Below, piece after piece: positions 17,511 to 26,828 of a DNA stretch of 64,000 nucleotides (position 1 is its first letter; every line of letters begins with the position of its first letter). Source of the DNA: Kistimonas sp964291505 (GTDB taxonomy: Bacteria; Pseudomonadota; Gammaproteobacteria; Pseudomonadales; Endozoicomonadaceae); assembly GCA_964291505.2 (NCBI GenBank), contig OZ220199.1, positions 1,612,001 through 1,676,000 on the forward strand. Direction: 5' to 3'. The position numbers and the translations under genes are program-made. The notes under the pieces are model-generated. The model made no database searches and was not told the origin of the DNA. It saw only the letters and a program-made list of their open reading frames with translations.

Positions 17511-18743
17511 ATGACAAGGCGTTATGATGTGCTTGTGGTGGGTGCCGGTATGGTGGGCGCTACCGTAGGCTGTGCGCTGGGGCAGCAGGGAATCAGGGTA
17601 GCGCTGTTTGATCATGCCCTGCCTTCCGCCTTTTCTCCTGAGCAGCCGCCTGATCTGCGCGTATCCGCTTTGAGCCCGTCGACAGAGCATTTTCTTCGTG
17701 ATATTGGTGCCTGGTCGTTGATGAAAGCCATGCGAATGTGCCCCTATCGGCGCATGGCCGTTTGGGAAAAGTTGCACGAACCGCTGACAGGTAAAGAATT
17801 ACACCAGAGACCTAACCAGACCCTGTTTGACTGTCGTGACCTGCCTGCCGATCAGCTGGGTTTCATTGTTGAGAATCGTGTGACGCAGCTGGCGATACAT
17901 CAGGTACTGGCCGGTGTTGAAACGGTGGATTTGTATTGCCCGTCTTCAATAGATCGGATCAGCTGGTCAGAAGGTAAGGCAACGTTGACGTTAAAAGACG
18001 GTGAGAGGTTTGAAGCGCCACTGGTGGTTGGTGCCGATGGTGCACAGTCGCAGGTACGTCAGTTGGCGGGTATTGGGCTGCACAGTGAAGATTATGAACA
18101 GCAGGCGCTGGTGGCTACGGTCGAAATAGAACCCGGCCAGCTGGATATTACCTGGCAGGCATTTACGCCAACGGGACCTTTGGCGCTGTTGCCGTTGCCG
18201 GATATTGATGGTCGTAGTTATGCATCCATGGTCTGGTATAACCTGCCGGAACAGGTGCAGCGTTTGAAGGCACTGTCTGATGAGGATTTCCTGCAGGAAA
18301 TGGTGCAAACCTATCCGGCCGAATTACCGGTTATTCGTCGTTTACTGGAAAGAGGTAGTTTTCCTCTGACTAAACGACATGCCCGGCACTATGTGAAACC
18401 TGGCGTGGTTCTGGTGGGAGATGCAGCACATACGATTAACCCGCTGGCAGGTCAGGGCGTGAATCTGGGTTTCCAGGACGCTGCAACACTGTTAGAGCTT
18501 CTCACCAAAGCCCATAAAAAGAACGAACCTTTTGGCAGTCTTGCTGTCTTGAATGAGTATGAGCGTATTCGCCGGCCGGCCAATCGTAAAATGCAGTGGG
18601 CTATGGATGCTTTTTACTACACCTTCAGTAATGATCATGCACCACTCAAATTGCTGCGTAATATCGGTTTAACGGTAGCCGGACGATTCACGCCAGGGCA
18701 AAAGCAGGTAATGAAATATGCCATGGGCTTAAAGGATGTTTAA
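17511..18743 (+). CDS. ubiF: UbiF/UbiH-family FAD-dependent ubiquinone biosynthesis monooxygenase
   Basis: A 410-residue flavoprotein hydroxylase. FAD-binding motifs are DVLVVGAGMVGATVGCALGQQG at the N-terminus, VVGADGAQSQVRQLAGI in the middle and VLVGDAAHTINPLAGQGVNLGFQDA toward the C-terminus, the last being the UbiH/UbiF/Coq6 signature. Among the family it looks closest to UbiF, which hydroxylates 2-octaprenyl-3-methyl-6-methoxy-1,4-benzoquinol; UbiH or UbiI cannot be excluded without a tree. An AGGAGAG ribosome binding site precedes the ATG. It lies in the same orientation as cdd, 78 bases downstream. Confidence 0.85.
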   Translation: MTRRYDVLVVGAGMVGATVGCALGQQGIRVALFDHALPSAFSPEQPPDLRVSALSPSTEHFLRDIGAWSLMKAMRMCPYRRMAVWEKLHEPLTGKELHQRPNQTLFDCRDLPADQLGFIVENRVTQLAIHQVLAGVETVDLYCPSSIDRISWSEGKATLTLKDGERFEAPLVVGADGAQSQVRQLAGIGLHSEDYEQQALVATVEIEPGQLDITWQAFTPTGPLALLPLPDIDGRSYASMVWYNLPEQVQRLKALSDEDFLQEMVQTYPAELPVIRRLLERGSFPLTKRHARHYVKPGVVLVGDAAHTINPLAGQGVNLGFQDAATLLELLTKAHKKNEPFGSLAVLNEYERIRRPANRKMQWAMDAFYYTFSNDHAPLKLLRNIGLTVAGRFTPGQKQVMKYAMGLKDV

Positions 18744-18798
18744 GCCTACCGGTAATGGACTACTCTGCTAACCATTTCTTTCTGTGGAGTTTGGAGAC

Positions 18799-19554
18799 GT
18801 GAAGAGAAAGTGTCTGGTAATGGCAAGCCTGCTGTTGACGGCATGCAGTACTTTTCAAAATGCAGCAATGAAAGAATCAATAACCCTTTATGACCATGAT
18901 TGGGTCCTGGTCAGGATGAATGGCCAGGCGCCTGTAGATAATTCCCGGGTTACCCTGAGGCTGGAATCGCCGGAAAACGGGCAGGGGCGTATTTTCGGGG
19001 ATGCTTCCTGTAACCGTTACTTCGGCTCTTATACCCTTGACCAGCAAATCGTTGAAGTTGGCCGGTTGGCTTCGACGCTGATGGCATGTCCGGATCCATT
19101 GATGAAACAGGAACAGGCTTTCCTGTCCGAGCTGGAGCAGGTGACTCGCCTTGAGCAGGATGAGAATACGCTTGTACTGGCGAATAAGTCCGGTGACAAA
19201 TCATTGACGTTTGAGGCTGAGAGCGGACGGGTCAGTGGGCGGATTATCTCCGAAACCGGTAAGCTGCCTGAAAAAGCGGTTGTGATGGTTTCGATTGAGG
19301 ATATCAGTCGGCAGGATATCCCGTCATTAACCATTGGCATCAATGAAATGCGCCTGGATCAGGCTGAGCAGTCGCCAATAGCGTTCGTGGTGCCCTATGC
19401 GCCCTCGCTGGTAAAGGATAATCATCGCTACAGTCTGTCCGTCAGGGTAATGGAAGATGGCCGGTTGGCTTATATCAATACCAGTCAGGTACCGCTGGAA
19501 CTGGATTCGGGTGTCAATAATCCGGTTATTGTGAATGTCGAGGTGGTGGAATAG
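18799..19554 (+). CDS. META (HslJ-like) plus YbaY-like domain lipoprotein
   Basis: The start is placed at GTG 18799 because GGAG lies just before it and it yields a compact lipoprotein signal with lipobox LLTAC (Cys about residue 16). The N-terminal domain is a META/HslJ module (DHDWVLVRMNG, GDASCNRYFGSYTLD, LASTLMACPDPLMKQEQAFL), a fold linked to heat-shock and antibiotic-stress proteins. The C-terminal half is YbaY-like (SGRIISETGKLPEKAVVMVSIEDIS...YSLSVRVMEDGRLAYIN). The mature protein should be anchored in the outer membrane. This domain pairing is known in envelope lipoproteins. Precise role unknown. Confidence 0.82.
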   Translation: MKRKCLVMASLLLTACSTFQNAAMKESITLYDHDWVLVRMNGQAPVDNSRVTLRLESPENGQGRIFGDASCNRYFGSYTLDQQIVEVGRLASTLMACPDPLMKQEQAFLSELEQVTRLEQDENTLVLANKSGDKSLTFEAESGRVSGRIISETGKLPEKAVVMVSIEDISRQDIPSLTIGINEMRLDQAEQSPIAFVVPYAPSLVKDNHRYSLSVRVMEDGRLAYINTSQVPLELDSGVNNPVIVNVEVVE

Positions 19555-19664
19555 GCAATAGATCAGGCTGGCTGATTTTCAAAAAGAGTCAGGTGCTTTT
19601 TGGGGCAGCCGCTATACTCGTCCCCCTTCCTACCTGAAAACGTTACCGGGCGCAGGGTTTGTCG

Positions 19665-20492
19665 GTGAAGCATTTCAAGTGGTTTGTATTGCTGATTGTG
19701 TGCTGGGGACAGTATTCACGGGTGAGTGAAGGGAGTGTTGTTCAATTCTTCATTGAGCAGAACGAGGTGGCGAGTGTCGATCTCACTGCTCCGGATTCCG
19801 GGCTAAAGAGTCAGATCATTGAACTGTATGACCCCTACTTTAATAAGACGAAACGGTATGAGGCTTTCCGACTCAGTGATGTACTGACACGAGGGCTGGC
19901 AGAGCGCTGGCGAGAGCCGGAATTCTCGGATGTCGCATTTGTCGCGCTGGATGGCTATCAGCCCGTTATGTCATTGGAATATGTTGAGGAAAAACCCGAA
20001 GGATGGTTGGCCTTTCGGGATGCGGATCGAACATCCGGTTTTGAGCCGTTTGGTGAGAAGCATATTGATTTCAGTCCCTATTACCTGATCTGGACCGGGG
20101 ACCATCAGCGTTTTACAACGGGTTATCCCTGGCCAAATCAGGTCATTAAAATTGTTTTGCTGCGTTTTCAGAATCGTTATCCGGCGGTTTATCCACAGAA
20201 GGTGAAAGAGACATCGGATGTCTGGCAGGGGTTCAAGTTGTTTAGGCAGCGATGCCTTACTTGTCACGCCATGGATCGGCAGGGTGGATGGCTCGGGCCA
20301 GACTTGCTGATGCCAAAAGGGATTGTCACTTACCGGGATGATGCGTTTCTTAAAGCGTACATCAGGAAACCATCGGATTTCCGGTATTCGAAAATGCCGG
20401 ATAACGAGGATCTTGGCGTAGTAAGGAGCGTTGGATCAGATCATTGCTTACCTGAAACATCAGGAACAGCACAAGGCTTCAGGTCATGCTGA
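19665..20492 (+). CDS. c-type cytochrome, C-terminus altered by frameshift
   Basis: A GTG start at 19665 with AGGG upstream gives a signal peptide (KHFKWFVLLIVCWGQYSRVSEG). A single haem-binding motif CLTCHAM sits near residue 200, and the likely axial-ligand region KMPDNEDLG lies near the C-terminus. The N-terminal 190 residues form an extra domain that I do not recognise. After DLG the frame runs into a non-cytochrome tail and stops at 20492. The next frame from about 20429 reads ALDQIIAYLKHQEQHKASGHAERQ and stops at 20502; that is the helix expected to close a cytochrome c fold. So one base appears inserted near 20413-20428. The gene is either newly mutated or misread. Confidence 0.75.
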   Translation: MKHFKWFVLLIVCWGQYSRVSEGSVVQFFIEQNEVASVDLTAPDSGLKSQIIELYDPYFNKTKRYEAFRLSDVLTRGLAERWREPEFSDVAFVALDGYQPVMSLEYVEEKPEGWLAFRDADRTSGFEPFGEKHIDFSPYYLIWTGDHQRFTTGYPWPNQVIKIVLLRFQNRYPAVYPQKVKETSDVWQGFKLFRQRCLTCHAMDRQGGWLGPDLLMPKGIVTYRDDAFLKAYIRKPSDFRYSKMPDNEDLGVVRSVGSDHCLPETSGTAQGFRSC

Positions 20493-20568
20493 GCGTCAGT
20501 AGTCGTCTGAATTGATATTCATCAGTTGTTCGTTTCAGTGCAGATCGTTAGAATGAGGTCTCTGCTTG

Positions 20569-20643
20569 CGGGTATCGTATAGTGGTTATTACCCGAGCTT
20601 CCCAAGCTCGTGAGGCGGGTTCGATTCCCGCTACCCGCTCCAG
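20569..20643 (+). tRNA. tRNA-Gly (anticodon CCC)
   Basis: The cloverleaf is complete: acceptor GCGGGTA/TACCCGC, anticodon loop CTTCCCAAG with CCC, T-arm GCGGGTTCGATTCCCGC, discriminator T and encoded CCA. Its 3' part is the insertion site of the following island. Confidence 0.97.
20600..20643. repeat. attL: left 44-bp direct repeat (3' end of tRNA-Gly)
   Basis: The tRNA segment from the anticodon loop to CCA recurs exactly at 35149-35192. The flanking bases differ on both sides, so the repeat is exactly 44 bp. It marks the left end of the island. Confidence 0.93.
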
Positions 20644-20930
20644 TTATTTCAAGCGATTACGGGTTAGTGTTTACTTACCTTTCTCTGTTTCGGTGGTACT
20701 ATTGGTAGTACTATGGCTCATGTAACCGTCTGCTTATTTCACCAGGTATTTGAAGTTGCTGTTCGATATAGCAGGTCGGTCTACCCTTTTTCAGCCTGAT
20801 ATTGCTCTGTTTTAGCTGACAAGGTTTCTCGCTGTTGGTTCCGTCAGTCTTGAGCAGTAACTGGTACGTAAAAGTATAGTTACAACGCCGTTTACATAGG
20901 GATTTAGGTTAAAACGGGGGTACGCAAGCA

Positions 20931-21536
20931 ATGGGCGGATATCTCAGTGGAAGGTCTGGAAGTGGTAAGCCGAGTGTTGAAGACTGTATTAATCTCAATG
21001 TCTGTTATTTGTACCGAGCAGGGTTGCTGGAGCCGGGTCGTGTAACGGTACTGCAAAACCATCGCGGTGGTAGCTTCTTTGTTCAATGCCGTGAGAATTA
21101 TTTTGGCTGGCCGCTATGTATCTCCATTACCTGGACAACCATAGGTTCTGATAAAGCGCGTACCGAACATAACCAGGTCATTGGTGTTGAGTTTGTGGAT
21201 GTCCTGAATGGTAAAGCCAGACGGCCATACTTCCTTTGTCCGTTTACGGAAAAGCGAGTAGGCGTATTGGTGATGGGAGATCGTGGCTTCGGGCATCGCA
21301 CATTCTACGGCTACGATTACAAGTGTCAGCGTATGGGGCACATGGACAGGGCCATGAAGAGTGCGGCGAAGATCAAGCACAAACTGGGTGGATTGAATAT
21401 AGGCGGGGCATTGACTGACGACCTTATGAAGCCAAAGGGTATGCATAAAAATACGTTTGCGCGTTATGTTAAAAGGCATCGCAAAGCGGTCAGGCCAATC
21501 GCAGTGAGAATGGCGTTGTTTGGAATGTATGTCTGA
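20931..21536 (+). CDS. conserved island/phage hypothetical protein (MGGYxSGRxG family)
   Basis: A 201-residue protein opening MGGYLSGRSGSGKPSVEDC. I recognise this N-terminus from uncharacterised proteins common in prophages and integrative elements. In that family a central zinc-ribbon-like segment (FxCP...C) follows. Here only single cysteines remain (YFLCPF and DYKCQRM), so the ribbon looks degenerate. The C-terminus is Lys/Arg-rich. It is the first gene inside attL and runs toward the island interior. Function unknown. Confidence 0.65.
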   Translation: MGGYLSGRSGSGKPSVEDCINLNVCYLYRAGLLEPGRVTVLQNHRGGSFFVQCRENYFGWPLCISITWTTIGSDKARTEHNQVIGVEFVDVLNGKARRPYFLCPFTEKRVGVLVMGDRGFGHRTFYGYDYKCQRMGHMDRAMKSAAKIKHKLGGLNIGGALTDDLMKPKGMHKNTFARYVKRHRKAVRPIAVRMALFGMYV

Positions 21537-21664
21537 CTTGTTACTGATATGAACCAATAACCAACGTTCAGAACGAACCGAGAGATTTCAGGTCAATGTT
21601 CTTGGAGGGATTTGTGGGCTTCTGAAATGTTACTTTTTCTTAACGATAGTTGGAGTAAGAATAT

Positions 21665-22630
21665 ATGTGTTCAAGGGCGTCAGGCTTGTTTTGTTGCTGT
21701 AGAAATATGCGGCAATCATCAGGCACCGTTATTGAAAGTCCAAGTCGAGAAACAGATTTATTATTGTCGACAGAACAATGTAAATTGGATGCTGGTAATT
21801 TAAAAATTATACGTTCCCACGATGACTTGGACCTAGATTACAAACTGAGTCAGCGAGCTGTTAAGGTTTATCATAAATATACAAGTTCTGAATATCGACG
21901 TATTGTTACTAATGTGCTGAAAGAGCATGAATTACCCTGTCTTTTTGAAAAACAGGATGTGCTCAAAGGGCGGAAAAAAAAGCGTAGTTATACAACGGCA
22001 CAGACTTTTTACGATTGCGCAACAGTGCTGGATAATAAAAAAAAAGAAGACCCGCAATACAGTTCAAAAATTATTGATGTACTTAGGAAATCAGGTCAGT
22101 TCGAACGTTTTCATTTACAGCGTGATCTGTCTAGTAGAACAGAGTCGCTTGATCGGGTAAAAAACTGGCTTGATACTGAGCGGACATTCATCCACTGTTT
22201 GCCAGCAAGTTTGGCTATAAAGCGCCCCTATCGTGTTTATGTTTGTGCTGACCCGATTTCTTCCGGTTTTTTGCTTGAGAAGATGCTTGAAACATATCAC
22301 GTTAACAAAGCCAATCTGGGACTGCCTGATTTCAAGTTAAAGATCAGTTCAAGCAGGCTGGCAGTAATGCGAGAAGAAACGTTTGTATCCTACCATTCAA
22401 CGCTGGCCAGTGCGTTGTCGTGGGCTAAGGCCGGTAATAGTGATGAGCTGAAACACTGCTTTATGGGGGTGGCTCCTGAAAGCAGCTTTATGCCATTTTC
22501 ATTGGACAATATTGGAATAGCTGAAAACGTTGCGGGAAAAGCAGCGTTGAAAGTTCTGGCTATGGCTGCCAAGAAGAAAGCATTGTGTTGTAACCCTTAT
22601 GTGGATTCCTCGCCGAATAGACTTTTATAG
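21665..22630 (+). CDS. unknown island protein with Cys-rich N-terminus; possible HopA1-like domain
   Basis: A 321-residue, AT-rich gene with a GGAG site nine bases before the ATG. The N-terminus MCSRASGLFCCCRN carries four cysteines in the first 12 residues, like a lipidation (palmitoylation) patch. Residues about 178-310 resemble the HopA1 type III effector family in pattern: a strand RVYVCADPISSGFLLEKML, then FKLKISSSR, then a short strand ETFVSYHS, and a late IGIAENVAGKAALKVLAMAA. The match is by eye and weak. No signal peptide or membrane segment is clear. The gene lies alone between the MGGY protein and the restriction operon, pointing toward the latter. Confidence 0.5.
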   Translation: MCSRASGLFCCCRNMRQSSGTVIESPSRETDLLLSTEQCKLDAGNLKIIRSHDDLDLDYKLSQRAVKVYHKYTSSEYRRIVTNVLKEHELPCLFEKQDVLKGRKKKRSYTTAQTFYDCATVLDNKKKEDPQYSSKIIDVLRKSGQFERFHLQRDLSSRTESLDRVKNWLDTERTFIHCLPASLAIKRPYRVYVCADPISSGFLLEKMLETYHVNKANLGLPDFKLKISSSRLAVMREETFVSYHSTLASALSWAKAGNSDELKHCFMGVAPESSFMPFSLDNIGIAENVAGKAALKVLAMAAKKKALCCNPYVDSSPNRLL

Positions 22631-22748
22631 GGAAAATTAACTGATGAATTGTTCCGTCGTCGTTTTGCTAACATGCCATCCGTCTACGGATGCCGTACAG
22701 ATTGAATGTGGCGTTGTGGTTAGATGAAGCCTGAATGTCATCCGGCAT

Positions 22749-23450
22749 TCACACATCCAACCCCATCCGCTCCACGTCCGCATGACACCGTTCCCAGTCC
22801 GGATAATGGCGAGCAACCAGCGTCCAGAAGGCGCTGTCGTGATGTTTTTCGACGGTATGGCACAGTTCATGGACAATCACATAATCCAGCACCGCCGGTG
22901 AAAATTCCATACACTGCGGATGAAATTCAAGGATGTTCTGTTCTGAACAACTGGCCCACCGGCTCGGGAACTTGAACAGGCGCGCACCACGGCATTCAAG
23001 GCCGGTCTGGCGCTCCCAGTAGCGAATACGCGGAAACAGCTTGTCCTTTGCCCGGTCACGGAAAAACACCTCCCTGGCGTCTTCCAAGAGCGGACGTGAC
23101 AGGCTGTCCCCTTCCGGTGACTGAATCAGGAATCGGCTGTGGTTGAAGCTGATGATGGCCTTGCGTTGTTCCAGCGCCGGGGTCACGTGGCAGTAATACC
23201 AGCGTCCCCGGTAAAGCAGGCGACTGCCGGTAACGTACGTGTCCTTCAGTGGCCGGTTCACGTCCTTCAGCCGTTCCCTGATCCACCGCGCCCGGTTACG
23301 GATCAATGTCACCTTGTCGTCATCAGACACCGCAGGGCCACGCAGCAGCACAGGCTGGCCGCGCTCTACCGTGACATAGTGGTGTTTCAGTTCCGGCTCT
23401 TCGCTGAACTCCCAGTGAATGGCCGTTGTGCCGTACTGGTAGACTGGCAT
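22749..23450 (-). CDS. YgjP-type (SprT/M48-like) zinc metallopeptidase
   Basis: A 233-residue protein with the zinc-protease motif VIVHELCHTVEKHHDSAFW (HELCH at 194-198 plus H203 or H204), preceded by the YgjP-like core RWASCSEQNILEFHP. YgjP family members commonly sit beside type I restriction genes. Here its ATG overlaps the hsdR stop in the sequence TGATG, so translation is coupled. Its role is unproven; proteolytic control of the restriction subunit is a plausible inference. Confidence 0.88.
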   Translation of the reverse strand: MPVYQYGTTAIHWEFSEEPELKHHYVTVERGQPVLLRGPAVSDDDKVTLIRNRARWIRERLKDVNRPLKDTYVTGSRLLYRGRWYYCHVTPALEQRKAIISFNHSRFLIQSPEGDSLSRPLLEDAREVFFRDRAKDKLFPRIRYWERQTGLECRGARLFKFPSRWASCSEQNILEFHPQCMEFSPAVLDYVIVHELCHTVEKHHDSAFWTLVARHYPDWERCHADVERMGLDV

Positions 23451-26400
23451 CAGTTATTGATCAGGATGTCGAACAGCGCCGCACTGTGCTGACGGCTGGC
23501 TTTCATGTCCCAGCCTGCCAACCCCTTGAAGGCCTTGCGTATCTGCTTTTGCATATCCTTGTGAATTTCCTTTTTCTCTTTCCAGATCGGGCTGGCCAGG
23601 ATGGTACTCAGCATGTCGTCGGCAAACAGCGTTGTCGTCCACTGCCGGGCGACTGCTTCGCCCACTTCGGCATTAAGGTAGTCGAACACGCCCACCTGTG
23701 CCGCCGAATCGAACCCGGCGTTACTGGCACCTGCTTTCCGTTCGTTGATGCGCTGGATGAACATATCCAGCTGCTTCAGGAATTCAGCCTGTTCGACCCG
23801 TTGTTCCTTTTCCATCGCCAGCAACCGGTCCAGTTCTTCCTGTAGCTTGCCGTAAAAGCCGGGGTTTTTCTGTAGTCCGGTACGAATCGTTTCCTTGAGC
23901 TGGTTCTTTTTGCGTAACGCGATACTACCCGCGCCCTGCAAACGCTTCAGGCGTTCCATCTCCTGGGTATCGAAGATCGACACTTCCTTACACAACAGAC
24001 TGGTGACTTCATCCGCCGCCACGTGTTCATCCAGCAGTTGCTGTAACAGGGCGGATTCCAACTGGTTCAGCGGTCCTTTGTACGCCGCTTGCGGCAGCTT
24101 GTTACGCAACGCCATTTTGATTTCGCCCAGCGTCTTGAAGTACGGCTTGAAGCGCGCACCACGTTCATCAGGCAGCACGACATCCAGACGCTTGTTGAAG
24201 TCCGCAAACGCCGCCATAAAGTCCTCAACGACGTCCAGCCGGACATCCGGGTCCAGCCACAGGTCAGCATCCGCCTTGTACGCTTCCGGGTTCTTTATCA
24301 GATCATGCTTTTTCGGCATCAGTGACAGCACTTTCTGTAACGCCGCTTCCAGCTTCGGCAGTTCGCTGTCGATGTCCGTCCATATCTGTTCCGGCTTAAC
24401 ATCGCCGCCGTAGATTTCCAGCGCCTGATCCAGTGCGGACACGATGCCGTAGTAATCCATGATGTACCCGGCGTTCTTGCCCTTGCGGGTCCGGTTCACC
24501 CGGGCGATGGCCTGAAGCAGTGTGTGTTCCTTCAGCGGCTTGTCCAGGTACAGGGTGTTGACGATGGGCGCATCCCAGCCGGTCAGCAGCATGTCGGAGA
24601 CAATCAACAGACCGGTGTTGTTGAACCGGGTTTCATGGTCCGTGTTTTCGGCTTCATCCCCATACGGCTTCTTGAACAGTTCATTGACCAGTTGCGGGAT
24701 TTCATCGGTCGGGACGGCCACCGGCGTTTTGCCAGCCTTCTGTTCCGCCCGCACCCGTTCCTCGATGGTCTGGATGACGGTATCGGTATCAGACGCCGCC
24801 TGTGCCTGATCCACCCCGGTACGGTTGTCGGTCATACTGCCCAGGGAGATCACCACCCGGCTTTCGAAGGTTTCCAGTCCCTGGGTCTGACGTTCGGCCA
24901 TGATGGCGTTCAGGGTGTCCTTGTAGCGCACCGCCATGTCGCGGCCATCACAGACCAGCAGTCCCTTGAATCCCCGCGCCTTGACGCTGGACAGGAAATG
25001 TTCGATCAGGTGACGGCTGTTTTCCGTAATCCGTTCTTTGGCCGTACGCCGCTTTTTCAATAACGCCTGACGCAGTTTGGCCTGCCGACCTTCCTCTTCC
25101 TGTCCGAACTGATCCTTGAATGCCTGATCCAGCTCGGCGCTGACCAACTGTTCGCTAAGCCCGTCCTTATACTTGATAGGCAGGGTCGCGCCATCGGCCA
25201 CGGCTTCGTCCAGCCGGTAGGTGTCGATGTAATCCCCGGCACCGAATTCGCTCAGGGTGTTGCGGTCTGTCTTCGAGATCGGCGTACCGGTAAACGCGAC
25301 AAACTTGGCGTTGGGCAGACTGGCCCGCATGAACGCCGCCAGGAACCCGTACTGGCTCCGGTGGGCTTCATCCACCATCACGTAGAAATTGGGCTTGGTA
25401 GTCAGTACCCGGAAATCCACCGGTTCCCGACTCTGCTCCACCCACTTGGCAGGCAACGGCTTGCCATCGTCATCCTGTTCACCAAACCGGACGTTTTCAT
25501 CAATACAGATAAAGAACTGGCCCTTCCCGTCTGATGCGTCGTGAATGCGACGAACGCGCGTGCGATTACCTCCGTTCTCGGCTTCATCATCATCGGAAGA
25601 CTGCGGTGTCAGCGGCTTGCCGTCCCGCTCCTGAAACTTCTGGATGGTGCTGGTGAAAACACCGCCGTAATCGTTGGACAGCATCTGCTCCAGCCCGGCC
25701 ACCGAGGGCGCTTTCATCGGGCTCAGGCCGATATTGCGGAAGGTGTTGCTGATCTGCCGGTCCAGGTCGGTACGGTCGGTGAGGACGAGAATACTGGGGT
25801 TATCCAGCCCGGTACTTTCCGCGCGCAGCAATCGCGCCAGGTACGCCATGGTCAGGGACTTGCCGCTGCCCTGGGTATGCCAGACCACGCCGCCCTGATC
25901 GTCCCGTGTCAGCCGTGTCAGGGTTTTGCAGACGGCACGCCACTGCTGGTAGCGGGGCAGTTTCTTGATGGTGCGGCCATCGTCCAGTTCAAACAGGACA
26001 AAATGGGTGACCAGTTGCAGAAATCGCGACGGTTCAAACAGCGCCCACAACAACCGGTCCTGTTCCGTCAGTGGTTCGCCGCGCAGAGCAACGGCCTGGG
26101 CTTCCTCAGCCGGTTCCAGCCGATAACGCAGGTAGAAGGCTTCCGGCGTAAATATCGCCCCGTACAGCGCCTCATTGCGGTTGATGGCGACACAGACCTG
26201 GTTATAGAGAAAATGGCGGGGATGGCTGTTCTGGTAGGCCAGCAACTGGCGGATGCCCTGGCTGACTTTCACATGGCTGGCCTTACACTCGATCATCGCC
26301 AGCGGGATGCCGTTGACGAACAGCAGCAGGTCAGGCCGGAACGTATCGCCCTCGCTGTTGCTGCCGACGTACTGGTCCACCACATGAAAGGCGTTGTTAC

Positions 26401-26812
26401 TGACGTTATCCGGGTTGAAGAACCGCAGGCTACGCAGGCGTCCCTGTTCGTCTTTTATCTGGATATTGCCCTGCTGGACGACGTTCTGCCAGAACGCCTC
26501 GTTGGCGGCCATGAGCGGCTCGGAAGAAAAAGCCGCAGAGGTGAAACCCGCGCCGTACTGTCGCAGCTCCCGCAACGCGGTTTCCACGCCACCACTGACG
26601 GCTGCCAGCCACGGATTCAGGGCCAGCAAACGGTCACGCAGGATATCCGTCAACAAGGGTGGCAAGTGCCGGTGTTCCTGCTGCTGGCCGACGTCACTGC
26701 CGGGCAGATGGGTATAGCCCAGAGTTACCAGCCAGCGAATGGCGGGACGTTCTACGCCGTCCAGCTCTGGGTTGTGGCCAGCCTGATCACCAGCCGCTGT
26801 TTCCATGGTCAT
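23450..26812 (-). CDS. hsdR: type I restriction enzyme, restriction/translocase subunit HsdR
   Basis: A 1120-residue protein. Its N-terminal nuclease domain has a PD-(D/E)xK site (FRPDLLLFVNGIPLAMIECKAS, about 155-177). The SF2 translocase motor has Walker A VVWHTQGSGKSLTMA (about 315), DEAH box VMVDEAHRSQYG (about 480), FTGTPISK and QAIARVNRTRKGKNAGYIMDY. A helical C-terminus binds the MTase core. The subunit cuts unmodified DNA after ATP-driven translocation. It is the third gene of hsdM-hsdS-hsdR-ygjP; 16 bases separate it from hsdS. Confidence 0.95.
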   Translation of the reverse strand: MTMETAAGDQAGHNPELDGVERPAIRWLVTLGYTHLPGSDVGQQQEHRHLPPLLTDILRDRLLALNPWLAAVSGGVETALRELRQYGAGFTSAAFSSEPLMAANEAFWQNVVQQGNIQIKDEQGRLRSLRFFNPDNVSNNAFHVVDQYVGSNSEGDTFRPDLLLFVNGIPLAMIECKASHVKVSQGIRQLLAYQNSHPRHFLYNQVCVAINRNEALYGAIFTPEAFYLRYRLEPAEEAQAVALRGEPLTEQDRLLWALFEPSRFLQLVTHFVLFELDDGRTIKKLPRYQQWRAVCKTLTRLTRDDQGGVVWHTQGSGKSLTMAYLARLLRAESTGLDNPSILVLTDRTDLDRQISNTFRNIGLSPMKAPSVAGLEQMLSNDYGGVFTSTIQKFQERDGKPLTPQSSDDDEAENGGNRTRVRRIHDASDGKGQFFICIDENVRFGEQDDDGKPLPAKWVEQSREPVDFRVLTTKPNFYVMVDEAHRSQYGFLAAFMRASLPNAKFVAFTGTPISKTDRNTLSEFGAGDYIDTYRLDEAVADGATLPIKYKDGLSEQLVSAELDQAFKDQFGQEEEGRQAKLRQALLKKRRTAKERITENSRHLIEHFLSSVKARGFKGLLVCDGRDMAVRYKDTLNAIMAERQTQGLETFESRVVISLGSMTDNRTGVDQAQAASDTDTVIQTIEERVRAEQKAGKTPVAVPTDEIPQLVNELFKKPYGDEAENTDHETRFNNTGLLIVSDMLLTGWDAPIVNTLYLDKPLKEHTLLQAIARVNRTRKGKNAGYIMDYYGIVSALDQALEIYGGDVKPEQIWTDIDSELPKLEAALQKVLSLMPKKHDLIKNPEAYKADADLWLDPDVRLDVVEDFMAAFADFNKRLDVVLPDERGARFKPYFKTLGEIKMALRNKLPQAAYKGPLNQLESALLQQLLDEHVAADEVTSLLCKEVSIFDTQEMERLKRLQGAGSIALRKKNQLKETIRTGLQKNPGFYGKLQEELDRLLAMEKEQRVEQAEFLKQLDMFIQRINERKAGASNAGFDSAAQVGVFDYLNAEVGEAVARQWTTTLFADDMLSTILASPIWKEKKEIHKDMQKQIRKAFKGLAGWDMKASRQHSAALFDILINN

Positions 26813-26828
26813 GTTGTTATTTCCAATA

